64,000 nt of DNA from assembly GCA_023375675.1 (NCBI GenBank), contig JALQBC010000019.1:558001-622000 (forward strand), in the 5' to 3' direction. This stretch comes from Cytospora piceicola. Taxonomy: Eukaryota; Ascomycota; Sordariomycetes; Diaporthales; Cytosporaceae. Made by a program: the position numbers and the translations under genes. The notes beneath the pieces were generated by a model, which made no database searches, was not told the origin of the DNA, and was given only the letters and a program-made list of their open reading frames with translations. This document shows, in pieces, positions 1 through 10,725 of the stretch; the first letter of the stretch is position 1; each line of letters begins with the position of its first letter.

Positions 1-1230
1 AACCAAGCACTCGCTGAAAGCGAAGGTTTGAAGCGCTTCCTAGACAAGGACCAAGGCCACACTAGAACCGAGTCAAAGGGTGGAGGGTTCCAGGCAGTGG
101 AGAGTTTTGGGAAGAACGTCTTTGGTGCACTCGCCAGTGCCCCCAAAGGAGTTGCCGGTGGAGTTACGGGCGTCTTTGGGAATCTTGGCCTTTCAAGGAA
201 GATGACCACACAGTCGCTCCCCGAAACACCGGCCAATATCACTGGGAAGCGTCTCTCCGTATCCACGCTTTCTAAGGTAGAAAGCAACCCTGTCTTGAAC
301 AACACATTGAGTGTAGCTCAAAGAACGCGTGACAGTTTGGACAGCCAGCGTTCGTCCGTCATTCTCACCCAGCCCGGCAAGATGCCACCTATGGACAGGC
401 GTCCGAGTGTCCAGTCACAGATTGAGACGGACGCAGAGAACCTTCAAGCAGCACGATCCGATCGTTGGGATGGGCCATCTCCAAGCGCAAGGAGTAGCAG
501 AGCCAATAGCCGAGCCTCCAGCATGGCAGCGCTTCGTTCTCCAATGAAGTCTCCATCGACGGTCAGCCTCGACAACCTTAGACTGCCACCGCCGCCTGAT
601 GCGATGCCTGATGACTGGGGCTCTCCCAGCAGCCATAGGATGTCTCGATCCAGCGAAAACAACTTGGACATGAACCTTCAAGCTACAAGGACTTCAAGCG
701 TGGGTAATCAGCCCAGGCCGACCAGGCAACACTCCAAATTGTCCGAGCCGGAAACGAGGGTTGCTGTTGAGCTCGTCTTCGCCATAATCAACGAGCTCTA
801 TGCCCTCTCATCCGCGTGGAACTTCCGCCGCACTCTCCTCGCCGCCGCCAAATCCTTTTTACTTCGACCAGGCAACCCGTCTTTGATATCCATCCAGAAG
901 ATGATCCAAGACTCAGTCATTGAAGCAAACACATCCGACGAGGGTATTGCCGCGCACCTGCGCAAGCTGAGGGAGAACACCATGCCGACCGAGGAGGAAA
1001 AGAAGGCATGGCCACCAGAGCCCAGCCTGGAAGAGAAAGACAAGCTCCGGGAGAAAGCTCGCCGCCTGTTAATTCAGAGCGGCGTCCCTGCCGCCCTCTC
1101 TGGCGTCATGGGGCAGAACGCCACGGCAGAGGCTATGGGTCGTATTTTCGACTGCCTGCAGATCGAAGAGGTGGCGAGAGGATTGATGTTTGGCATCATA
1201 CTACAGGCCATGAGGATCGTTACGCATTAA
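1..1230 (+). CDS. PX/nexin-C domain sorting nexin, 3' part (5'-truncated by window edge)
   Basis: The frame is open from base 1 and stops at TAA 1228-1230, so only about 409 C-terminal residues are in the window. The first residues (NQALAESEGLKRFL) look like the last helix of a PX phosphoinositide-binding domain. Then come about 220 residues of Ser/Pro-rich low complexity. The last 165 residues start at ETRVAVELVFAIINELY, contain ..FRRTLLAAAKSFLL.. and end in a GLMFGIILQAMRIVTH helix; this matches the sorting-nexin C-terminal (nexin_C) domain. PXA/PX/nexin_C proteins of the Mdm1/SNX13 type tether or sort endomembranes (family knowledge). No intron is needed in this part. A TTG at 28 is not the start. 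The PXA half should lie upstream of the window. Confidence 0.85.
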   Translation, partial: NQALAESEGLKRFLDKDQGHTRTESKGGGFQAVESFGKNVFGALASAPKGVAGGVTGVFGNLGLSRKMTTQSLPETPANITGKRLSVSTLSKVESNPVLNNTLSVAQRTRDSLDSQRSSVILTQPGKMPPMDRRPSVQSQIETDAENLQAARSDRWDGPSPSARSSRANSRASSMAALRSPMKSPSTVSLDNLRLPPPPDAMPDDWGSPSSHRMSRSSENNLDMNLQATRTSSVGNQPRPTRQHSKLSEPETRVAVELVFAIINELYALSSAWNFRRTLLAAAKSFLLRPGNPSLISIQKMIQDSVIEANTSDEGIAAHLRKLRENTMPTEEEKKAWPPEPSLEEKDKLREKARRLLIQSGVPAALSGVMGQNATAEAMGRIFDCLQIEEVARGLMFGIILQAMRIVTH

Positions 1231-2431
1231 ACCTACGAAGTTCCGTGTGTTTCGAACGTTCTCGACGGTCGGAGGGAACGAAAGATGTACGAATAAATGA
1301 CATCGATGTCACGAATACAAGAATGAATGAGGATCTGGGAAGATATGACCGTACCACCACAGCCTGGACTCTAAACCGGCAAAATATCTACCGTGACAAG
1401 GCAAGCTCTTCGAGTAGAGGCCTCACTCAATCATCTGAAGCTGCGGTATTATATATCGGAACAGAAAGCAATAAGGACGGTCAAGAATCGATCCCCGGAA
1501 CTAAATATAGGGGGAAAGGGGACGTCCTAGTATTAGGCGGACATTTAGAGGATTACATACTAGTACAGCGTCAATTTTAGCCAGCGGCAAAGCATACAGA
1601 TAAATTCTATAATTCGTTAATAGATTGTAATTGTATGTGCTATCTCCAAAATGACCTTTTCAAGAGTATGCCTTTGCGGAGGCAGGCTCCTCCAAGATAA
1701 TTCCGGCTTGAACGGCACTGGGTAACACATCACTGGATCGCCCGTCAGCTGCGCTACCTAGGTGACTAATTGCACAGGCTTGCCAGACTTACTAGTTCAA
1801 TTGAAATTAAATGGCCAATTGGTCTGAAAAAGAAGATGGCACGGATTGTCGAGTCCACCTATTTGGCACCCTATTACTGAAGTTATGCAACGTCAATGTT
1901 CTGTCCAGGCAGGAGAACGTTAATATTTCTGGCATTGTCTTCTGCCGGTTTGCTTACCTCCGTTGACCTGACGATCATAGATCCGTAAGGGATTACCAAA
2001 CTGTAGTGGACTAAGAGCAGGTCCAGCTATGAGGATGTTGGATATGATAACGACACTGAGAGACGAAACGTCAGTTACTGTTTTTTAGGGTGGACTTGCA
2101 GGTTATCAAAACAACGAGCGTATATATGGGAGATGAATGTCCTTATATACGGGATAGGGAGCCATTCTTACGGATAAGTCGTAACTGCCCGTGCCCACAA
2201 AGGCCGAACTCCCACCATATGGACCGTCAGTACAGTTCAGAGCCCTGGAAAAGTGTATGTCAGTTTAGCCGCTACACCATCTAGGATCCAATCATATCAG
2301 AGGAGTCAGCTATACATACCCGTAAAGGGCACAGCTCGAGATGTTCCCGCCAGGAACATATATGTATTCAACGCTGTCGACGAGTTCGCTTGGGGCACTC
2401 GGAAAGTCTGCAAAGGTGTCTGGAAGCAGGG
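1231..2431. other. Intergenic, no gene recognised
   Basis: The stretch between the sorting nexin stop and the small secreted-protein gene. Short frames exist on both strands, but none carries a recognisable domain, signal peptide or supported intron. The first few hundred bases are presumably the 3' UTR of the sorting nexin. Confidence 0.6.
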
Positions 2432-2680
2432 TTAGCCACATTCCCATGCCGCATCACTCCGCGGGTCATTCTGATCGTCATTGTGAGACTTACAGCATAT
2501 GCCGGCCTCGACGGTCAAGTTGTAGCAGGTGCCGCTGCCCGAAGAAGGCTGCGTTGCCGGGCAAACTTCACCAGGACCGTATACCGCGTCCTGGCAGAAC
2601 TCGATCTCCGTTCCATTCGTAGTAAGTGCCATGAGGGCAATGAGGCTGACAGCTCCGAGAATGGTGCGCGTGGTTATCAT
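2432..2680 (-). CDS. Small secreted cysteine-rich protein (effector-like)
   Basis: An intact 82-residue frame from ATG 2680-2678 to TAA 2434-2432. It begins with a classic signal peptide: MITTRTILGAVSLIALMALT, a basic n-region and hydrophobic core, with cleavage expected near TNG. The mature part is about 60 residues with six cysteines (FCQ, EVC, TCY, the ICCK pair, ECG) and no lysine-rich or membrane segment. Size, secretion signal and even cysteine number fit small secreted cysteine-rich proteins of plant-associated or competitive fungi, possibly with three disulfides. I recognise no named family. It lies alone between two gene-poor intervals, a common setting for such genes. A short spurious frame is possible, but the signal peptide plus six Cys argue against that. 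Confidence 0.6.
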   Translation of the reverse strand: MITTRTILGAVSLIALMALTTNGTEIEFCQDAVYGPGEVCPATQPSSGSGTCYNLTVEAGICCKSHNDDQNDPRSDAAWECG

Positions 2681-4144
2681 GTTGAAAATGACTCGTCTGG
2701 AGCGGTTGAATCAAGCTCGGTTTTTTGGAGAAACTGATACTTATGTCCCTTGATTTTCATTCATATCCGTAAATGTGGCATTCTCTCTCGATACTTATAC
2801 GATTACAGTTGTCCAGGTTTCCTACACTAGAGACCCTGCTTTTATTCAATAGTACTCAGTCTAACGAGAAGTAGGCTGGTATTCGCAAGCAACACCGAAT
2901 TCTGCAGCAAGCGCCACTTCCAACGTTGTCATTCGTCAGGTCCCGAAGTAAGTGCTTGCCATGTTACACAATCTCGGTAACTTGTTGTAGAAAGGCCATA
3001 TTATGACGTTCTAGTCACGCTATATGAAGGGTGGTTGAAGGCGCATTTCTCAGTGACGTGGCCTTCATGATCTAGAACGGGCAAGTTTGCGAGGGCAGCC
3101 GCCGATGTTTAACAACGACTGGAGCCGCCCGAGTCCCTGTCTAGCATCTGCTCTGCATGGAAGCGAGGCAATATTTGGAGACAAAAACTACCTAGGTAAG
3201 AGGAACCATCGAGTCAGACTCATGCCGGCCACCATGCTCATGTCTATCAAGCAGTACATCGACAGGTGGGTCCCTTTTACCCCGGATCATCACAGCAGCT
3301 AGCTATGTAGTACAGTAGTAGTAGTGCCCCGTGGGGTATACTGGGCCTTCCGCACCGTTGAGCCCACATATGACACATATATACCCACATACCCAACTTG
3401 GCAATAATCAATGCTCGGCTGCCGTTGACGACGTGACATGTATACAGAAACCGCTTCGAGGCATACTTGTCAAGACAGACTACTCGAAACATAACTTCGA
3501 CGCGATACGAGATTGTTGTGTTGATCCTCTTTGGCTACCTCTTGTTGTTGCATTTCGATATCAAATCATCCAGCGTCTCGCTCAAAAAACGCGGGTTCAT
3601 GCGGTACCTGCCATGGGACGTGGCCGACTGGGATTTGCGAATGAGGAATCAAATCGGAAGGCTGTGAATACATTTCCTTAGACAGGAACTTGGGCAGAGG
3701 CTTAGGGGTCCCGGGTGCTATCAATGCGGCTACTGGGGAGGCGGGGAGGCGGGGAGGCATAATCTAGGGTCAAGCGGTTGGCGGAATTCAATGATATGGG
3801 AAACACAGTACTGAAACTACAAGTATCCAGATGTCACTGTTCAGATTGAAGATTAACTACAATGTGATATACCTTAAGCGTTTGCGGTAAGCCAAGATAT
3901 ATCTGAAGTGCAACGTAGGTTACTTCACAAGATTGTATCCGATTGTCAACGGTGATTCAATTGGAGAAGTGAGTGTGAGAATATATTTTAGAGCTTCCAT
4001 TCCTCTATAGCTTGCTATATATCCACCAGACTCGATCTCGTATGAAAAAACAGAAGGGTATCGTAATTTTGTTTCCAAAGCCAACTCGCGTCTTTTTCCG
4101 AGAACCACCTTCCGACCCTTCCTACCGTTTCCTCCTGAATAAGA
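2681..4144. other. Intergenic, no gene recognised
   Basis: Short frames on both strands have no domain or splice support. A small GGGGAGGC(GG) triplication sits near 3737-3760. No tRNA or inverted-repeat element was seen. Confidence 0.55.
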
Positions 4145-6331
4145 TCAACCGACCGTGATGCCGTCCTTAGTGTTAACGTTTTTCTCCCCGTCATGCAGCT
4201 CCGACTGGCTTGGTTGCTTGACGACCATCCCATCGACGACGTGGGCATGGGTCCGGGGTCCAACATAAGACTTCCTGCCTGCGATGAACCAGTAGACCAT
4301 GGAGAGGAAAAACACAAACGCCAAAATGACGACCGCATAGTTCATCTGTTGTAATCGAGTTAGAAAATGTGGTCTTCTGAGGATTATCTCAAGAGCAGAA
4401 ATGAAGTCGAGAGACTGTTTCATTGAGAAAATGATGGGCTTTCGATGAAAAGCAAGCGAAGTGTAAGGAGCATAGGATATAACTCACGTTATCCGCAGTC
4501 ACGGGCATAACGGTCGGGAACAGGAAGATGACCGACACAAACGCCGTCCAGCAGCATGCCCAAGCGTTGACGAAAGGGCTGGCACGTCCCAAGTGCCAAG
4601 GACCGCGCTCGAACTTGTCGAAGAACAGCTTGCACAGGATGGGAACACAGTAAGACCAGTCCAAAGCAATGGTGCAGACATTGAAGATGGCGTTGATGGT
4701 AATGCTGCTTCCCAGACCAATGAGGTTGATCAGGATGCAGATAAGCGTGTAAAGCCACACCGCAAGGACGGGGGTATCCGTCTTCTTCCAGATCTTGTAC
4801 CAAATCTTGTGGCCAGGAATCATCTCGTCACGGGAGAAGGCCCAGATAGTCCGGCTACCGGCCTGGAGGGCGGTGATGCACACGAAGTTCATGATGATGA
4901 AGGCGGCGACGGCGAAGAAGATGGATGCGCCCTTGCCCATGACATTGTAGAAGATTTGGACAACGGGTTGGTTGATCGAAGAGGCGAGTATGTTTCTAGA
5001 GGGGTCATCGGAAGTGAGATCCAGGGGTCCCATGCAGAAGGCCAGCACGATGGTGAAGAGCCAGCCGACGACGTAGGTGAAGCCGAGGGCGGACGAGATG
5101 GCGGTGGGGACCGTGACGGCGGGGTTCTTCGTTTCTTCGGCGATACTATGCGTGTTTCAATATTAGTTGGTGTTCAGAAGGGGTAATCATGGAAGGGGGT
5201 CGTACTGGGCGGCCTGGGATGATTTTCGTTAGCATCGTTGCATGAGTACATGGTTTGAGGCAAGGAGGGGTTTTTCATACAGCATCGTAATCCGTCATAG
5301 TCCATGCGACTGACAAAAAGCCAAAAAGGAAGCTGAATCCTGGTGGGCTCCAGCCAGAGTCGGGCTGGACGTCGGTGAAAACATATGATGCCGAGTTCTT
5401 GTTCTTCTGGAGGACCAACAGGGCGACACAGCATGCGAATAAAACACCAATGTGAACGACCGCATATGTTCGCGCGATCTTGGCTAACCAAGCAGTGTTC
5501 AGACAGTTGACCGTGGCATGGACGATGGACAGAGCGGCCATGACTCCGATGATGTGACCCTGTTGGAATTTAGCATTGTCTCAGACCAGCGGGCCGGTAG
5601 GATCGAGATCGAGACATACTTGTGTCGGGTAATAGGTGAAATCCGAGCCAATGGACACGGCGGCGAGCAACATCTGGGAGGCACCGTACGAGGAAGATGC
5701 ACTTCCGCAGATCTGACCGATAAGGTTCAGCCAACCTGGAAGAAGAACGTTAGTGGGCATGAATCAATCTTCCGGGAGATCGTCTGCTCCCCGGGATGGG
5801 AGCGGTCCCAATGGTCGGTCCGCCAAGGATAAATAACACACCATCGATCCAAGCAATGATGGGCACGTATTTCTCGGGGGCGAGATACTTGATGGTGAAG
5901 TACATAGCACCGGATGTCGGGTAAGCCGAGGCTACCTCTGAGATGGACAGAGCAAGGCACATAGCACCAATGCCAGCAATAGCCCAACACCAGACGGCAG
6001 AGGCTGCGCCTCCGGCGTATAGGGGATAGGAGAATGTAGTCATGACGGTGCCGTAAAGACCGGAGATACTGAGGGCGAAGCTGAAGGCGGACCATAGGCC
6101 AAACTCGCGCTTGAAGACCTGTTTGGGGTTGTATGCATTGGTCAGGACTATCGCTCTCTTCTCATTTGATACACATAGCAGAAATTGGGACTGGGGGAGA
6201 AAACAACTTACAGGTTGGTATCCCATAGCGGCGAGGGCCCTGTCAGCATCATCGGCATCGACCTCATTTTTGGCGAAGGAGGGTTGGTCGGAGGGAGCCT
6301 CGACGGACTTCTTTTTAGAGATCTCATCCAT
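4145..6331 (-). CDS. APC-superfamily amino acid/GABA permease-like transporter (7 exons)
   Basis: Assembled exons: 6331-6212, 6118-5842, 5735-5620, 5559-5281, 5213-5206, 5145-4488, 4345-4145. They join in phase to 552 residues. All introns are GT..AG; the first has a CTGAC branch point. After a hydrophilic N-terminus (MDEISKKKSVEAPSDQPSF..) comes the family start ALGYQP-VFKREFGLWSAFSFALSISG, then GGAASAVWCWAIAGIGAM and EVASAYPTSGAMYF. Next is MTDYDAAAHIAEETKNPAVTVP, a signature of fungal GABA/choline-type permeases, then SRTIWAFSRDEMIPG. About twelve hydrophobic segments are expected. The role inferred from family is plasma-membrane (or vacuolar) uptake of an amino acid, GABA or polyamine; substrate cannot be told. 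Odd point: exon 5 is only 8 nt, yet skipping it breaks the frame. The nearest alternative start, further upstream in frame, gives an unlikely N-terminus. Confidence 0.9.
5206..5213 (-). other. 8-nt microexon of the permease gene
   Basis: GCCGCCCA lies between an acceptor ending CATCCCAG and a donor GTACGA. It supplies Ala-Ala and two bases of His in the conserved motif DYDAAAHIAEET. Flanking introns are 67 nt (5214-5280) and 60 nt (5146-5205). Direct joining of exons 4 and 6 would shift the frame. Confidence 0.8.
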
Positions 6332-9300
6332 GGTGAGATGTGTCGCGTGGTTGGCGCGGGGTTTCCTAGCAGTTTCACTCCTCGATGAGTTTGCAGCAAG
6401 CGGTATGAAGACCGGTGGCAAGATACTCGCAAGCCTCTTTGTCAAGTGGTGTCGGAAGGGACAGGCGCAAACTCGATTGAAAAGTTGCACAAGATCCGGA
6501 AAGCAAGGGCGGGTACCGGTATTTGAATCAAACGGGACACGGCATGTTGAAGGATCCAGCTCCAACTCTAAGTTACCGGAGCGAGCTGTCTGCATATGGG
6601 TGGTGGGCCCCGAAGACCCGTGGGTTTCGCCGAAGGAGGGATTAAACAGATCAAGCTCGATAGCAGCATGATGGGCCTGGCGAGCAGAAGGATTGGGCGG
6701 CGAAGATAGCGCATCTTACCCTGGTCTTTCCAGTACGTTATGTTCCCTAGGGTAGACAGTACATCGGAAAGTACAACAGACCCATGCAGTCAGGGACCAG
6801 GAAGGAAAGGAGTAGAGATAGGGCGATAGAGTTTCTTGCCGGTGCGACCAGTGACACTGCGGTATCGAGGATAGGATGGACGAAGTAACATTGGCCTTTG
6901 CCGCGGTACAACCAACGACATCAATTTTAGCTAGGTACCTAGGCATCATCCTATGATATCCTATGATATACCGGTACCTAGGTATCCCTCATGATTCGTT
7001 GCGCGGTCGAAGTCCGACACGTAGGAAATAAAACACCGAGGTATATAGACATTATCTTAGCCCGTCAGTCCGTTCAGACTCTCGTGGTCCTTTTGTCCAA
7101 CCAGGAGGGCCATGACACATCTGGCAGCCTAGCAGATGATCGCCGGATCTGGAGAGGCGATCTTGACGAACAAGCATTGAAGGTCGAGTCCAGTGCTGTG
7201 GGACTGAGTGCATGCTGTACCTAGTTATGTGGTACAGGTGTCCTGGTATCCTTGAATATCTACTGTAGTAGACAATCCTTGGGTACCCCGGTGCGATACA
7301 AGGCCGTGCCTAGGTACCTACCATACTGCTATAGCGGTACAGTACAGGGTGACGAAGAGGCCTGAACAGACCCCGCCCTTTCTTATCTGCGTGGAAACCT
7401 TCCAAGGCAACCCTGGAAGGTTTTAGGGTCCAACCAGCAGTCAGTCAATCAGTCAGTGTGTGTGTGGGGGAGGAGACGCTGCTGCATCAAAGTGGGGTTC
7501 GTTCTCCTACATCGAAACGGGGATAGCACGGACCAACATTACGGGGCTGCACCGGGACTAGTTGACCCCACTGCATTTCTCTCGCTGGGGGTACCCAGTT
7601 ATCTGGTACATAGTATATCTACCTACCTGGTAGGTACCTAGGTATACCGTACAGGTCTGCCAGCTCCTGCATATACCATAACTTGCCAAGTAGGTACCTA
7701 GGTAGGTGGTGTATCTACTATGGATGCAGCAGGTATCTCGTTCGAATACGGACAATAAACAATCCTGGATTTCCCAACGGCATCATCCGTATATGGCCCA
7801 GAACTGCAAGGAACTTTCTTCAATGCTAGCTATCCAAGTATGCATGCTCTCTTCCCAGACGATGTGACCGCGGTTACGCATCTCACTCCCAGATAACCGG
7901 GCTGTCTCAGCCTGATGGCACTACACACCTGGGCAGTACATATGAACGAAGTACTATCACGGGGAAGTGGGTACGCATGGTGATTGCGAACCAACTCTTC
8001 GACGCTGATAAACCCAGCAATCTCGCAGCCGACATCTTGGGTCATGACATTACCCATTACACGAGATATTTACACCTGCTCATGCTGGTCACTTCACGCC
8101 TATCTGATACTCATGGCGGTTTACTTCGGCAAGAGCACAACTAGAGTTGTACACGGTAGATAGATTCTCAGGGTTCGGGTTCAGAAGGTCTACGACGTTT
8201 GGGTGGAAAGATATCGAGTTGTCCCAGATGGGTACTATTAGGACAGATATCACATGAACTCTTGAGGCCGAAGCTGGATATCAACTCGCCTCAATGTAGC
8301 AATATTCGCACACAATGAATCTAAGTCTGTCCTTGAACTCATCGATGTCTCCTGGGCCCTGAAACACGGCAACTCTCATCCAACCACCCTACAATCGCCA
8401 TCTCGGCTGACAATCAGCAACCATCCACTTGCATGATAAGATGCCCGTCATATCAATCTCTGGTCCTATCACCCTGCGTCCCGTTTCTACATGGGAAATA
8501 CCCGTGTACGGACCCGTGCTCTCGAATCCTTCATCCAGTTATCAATCAGATCCTTAACAAGTTCTGTAAATAGACTACCTCCCAGTGGTCTCCGAACCCC
8601 CGAATATCCTTTGTTTTGTCTATCATCAGCGCCTTATCTGTTGGTTCGTCATTCGGTATCATCAGGCTGCCAGGCATTGTCTCCCTGTTATGCTGCCAAT
8701 TCTCATCGGTATTCGGCGTGTTGATATATCGTCTACCGCCTACTGGCTGGAGACTCGTCATTTAGCTGAAACCTAATTCCAAAACGAGTACACCGAACGC
8801 TTGTGCTCTTATGGAAATGTTCCAGCTCCGACACGCCCGTATGAATCACGAAAGTGGATGAGGCAAAGATATCACATCATCTTAGGCGATAAGATCAGTG
8901 GGTCGCTGGGTGTGTATGTTGGGCATTTTGAAATGCTTGTCGTCTGTACGGTAATTATTCCAGGATGTTGGTTCAGCTCTCAGTCAGGACCAGTGCTGTT
9001 CGGAGATTCTTCCGGAATATTTGGAAGCACTCGTGCCCAAGTCGCCATCCATGGGCAGGAGATTCCTCTTGCTAACCCCTTGTACTGACCCATTATAGCT
9101 GGCGATTTATTCTGATTATACCTTGCAGATCGTGCCGCTTGGAATACCGAATGTTCCATGGGTCAGGGCAGCCACTCGAGCCAAATACAACATCTGGGCA
9201 CTCGTGATTGTGAGGTTAACCAAGACGCTTCGGCAGCAATACCAAGGGGATGTATCAGTGCAGAAGATGTAAATCTACAACTACAGTAACAAGTTGGGCT

Positions 9301-9904
9301 GGGATTTTGACACCTAGGGTAGAAGCCAGTCACTCACCCTGCTGCAGTTCTGATCCGGTCAGGAACGGGGAGACTCAAGTCTGGCTTCTCTCCATACATG
9401 AGTTGGCTCATACTTCGACCGCTACCCATATCTAGAGTCAACCCCTACGAACCGTGACCCCAACAAACACGCACCTCACTTGAACACTCAACAGCCTTCT
9501 ACACACCCAGATGGTTCGGCCACCAACTTTTCGCCCACCACACTGACAAGAGACACAAGCGCTGGGCTGAGTTGTGCTATTAGACATGGACTTTTGCAAA
9601 GAAACCAGTTTCCAGCGTCGGTTTCCCATTGCAGACGGACCGGGGAGAAGAAAGCATACAGTCGGGGTCCACGGACCGCGAGCGAGGAGTGCTTGCTTGC
9701 AGTCAATGCGTATCGTAGTCTGGCCTTCTTTGCGGCAAGTCACACTAACTGCTTTGTTTTCAGCTGGCAGACTGATACCAACTGTCCTCAAAATTGTTTG
9801 GATATCTACGTTTATTTCTAGGCGTTTACTGCTAAGCCATCTGCCAAACCAGATCAGGTTGGTCGTCAATGGTAATCGAATATGGGGTAAAGTAAGATGA
9901 GGAC
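6332..9904. other. 3.6-kb gene-poor interval with palindrome cluster
   Basis: It begins with the leader and promoter of the permease. Palindromic TAGGTACCTA/TACCTAGGTA copies cluster between 6932 and about 7714. Frames up to 156 codons occur (9438-9908), but none has a recognisable domain; that one starts inside a likely intron of the fragment at 9905-10300. No RNA gene was seen. Confidence 0.55.
6932..7714. repeat. Cluster of TAGGTACCTA / TACCTAGGTA palindromes
   Basis: Perfect copies are at 6932-6941, 6975-6984, 7311-7320, 7631-7640 (overlapping the alternate phase to 7644) and 7691-7700, with degenerate CCTACCT/AGGTAGG extensions around them. The same motif recurs in other intergenic regions of the window but not inside any gene model I made. 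Function unknown. Confidence 0.8.
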
Positions 9905-10300
9905 TCATACCGTGGCAGTATAGGCCCCGATAACGTTGGTATCCACATCACAGAGGGCCCCATTTTGCAACCAACCTTGAAGCTTATCGAGCCCTTGACC
10001 ACTGTATGGCTTTACCCAAAAGGAGGAATGATCTGTATAGCCAGTGGCTACTCTGAATTCTGAATTTCCAGCCACGGATGTCCACAGGTCAAAGAAGCAT
10101 TTGCTAAGAGTAAAGAGCGTCTGGGATCCCACTCTATAAAACCATAGTGGAGAGAGACCTGACGACGCAGCTGTGAATTGTTGATAGTATAGCTCAATAA
10201 CCTTGATCTTGATAATTGGGAAAGACTTGGAGCACGCTTTGGCAGACTTGTATGTGTTGAACAAACCAACATTTGAATGATACAAACAAGGTCGGCGTTT
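9870..10300 (-). pseudogene. Orphan exon-like fragment, unknown family
   Basis: An open minus-strand frame from about 10300 to 9908 encodes a protein-like sequence, e.g. SGLSPLWFYRVGSQTLFTL, DLWTSVAGNSEFRVATGY and SFWVKPYSGQGLDKLQGWL. It ends at a consensus donor (GTATGAGT) after ..GAYTAT. Using the acceptor TTGGCAG about 70 nt downstream adds Met-Ala and a stop. There is no ATG at its head: the computed start is a TTG, and the frame opens just after an in-frame TAG that could be part of an acceptor. I do not recognise the family. Composition and the donor suggest the last coding part of a real or recently decayed gene rather than noise; I found no upstream exon. Confidence 0.35.
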
Positions 10301-10725
10301 CTGCTATTTTAAACCCTGATAATGAGTAGGTTGTGACGAGCTTGCTCAAGATATTTCCCAGATTTCAGGGGTTGTAATATTAGGGCCTGCGGAGTTACCA
10401 GGTCGCGGTTGAGCTCAGAGAAGTCCCAGACCAATATTGAGGCATGGAGTTATATTTTGGGTCAGTTCCAATGGCTGTCGTTGGAACTGTTGACATTGCA
10501 CATTGATCGTATATGTGGCTCAACTGTATATGTGTAGTAACAACGCGACCATCGACGGAAATAGGGCACTAATAATGAAAACTATACTAAAAGACTATTA
10601 TAGATGATTAGAACTTGTCACTGTTCATATACGGACGATATGAAGATCACACGAGCCGTCGCATCCTTCTTCTTCCGGACGATCCCCCCGGGTAAGGTCT
10701 TTGGACGGTATGGTCCCCCGCGAGC
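10301..10725. other. Intergenic, AT-leaning, nothing recognised
   Basis: Short gap between the orphan fragment and the 603-codon gene. No domain-bearing frame, RNA gene or repeat was recognised. Confidence 0.5.

Noticed and set aside
1008..1580. 190-codon plus-strand frame overlapping the sorting nexin end
   Set aside because: Out of frame with the conserved nexin-C domain and without motif.
9438..9908. 156-codon minus-strand frame
   Set aside because: Starts within the likely intron following the orphan exon, has no recognisable domain, and its sequence is not protein-like.
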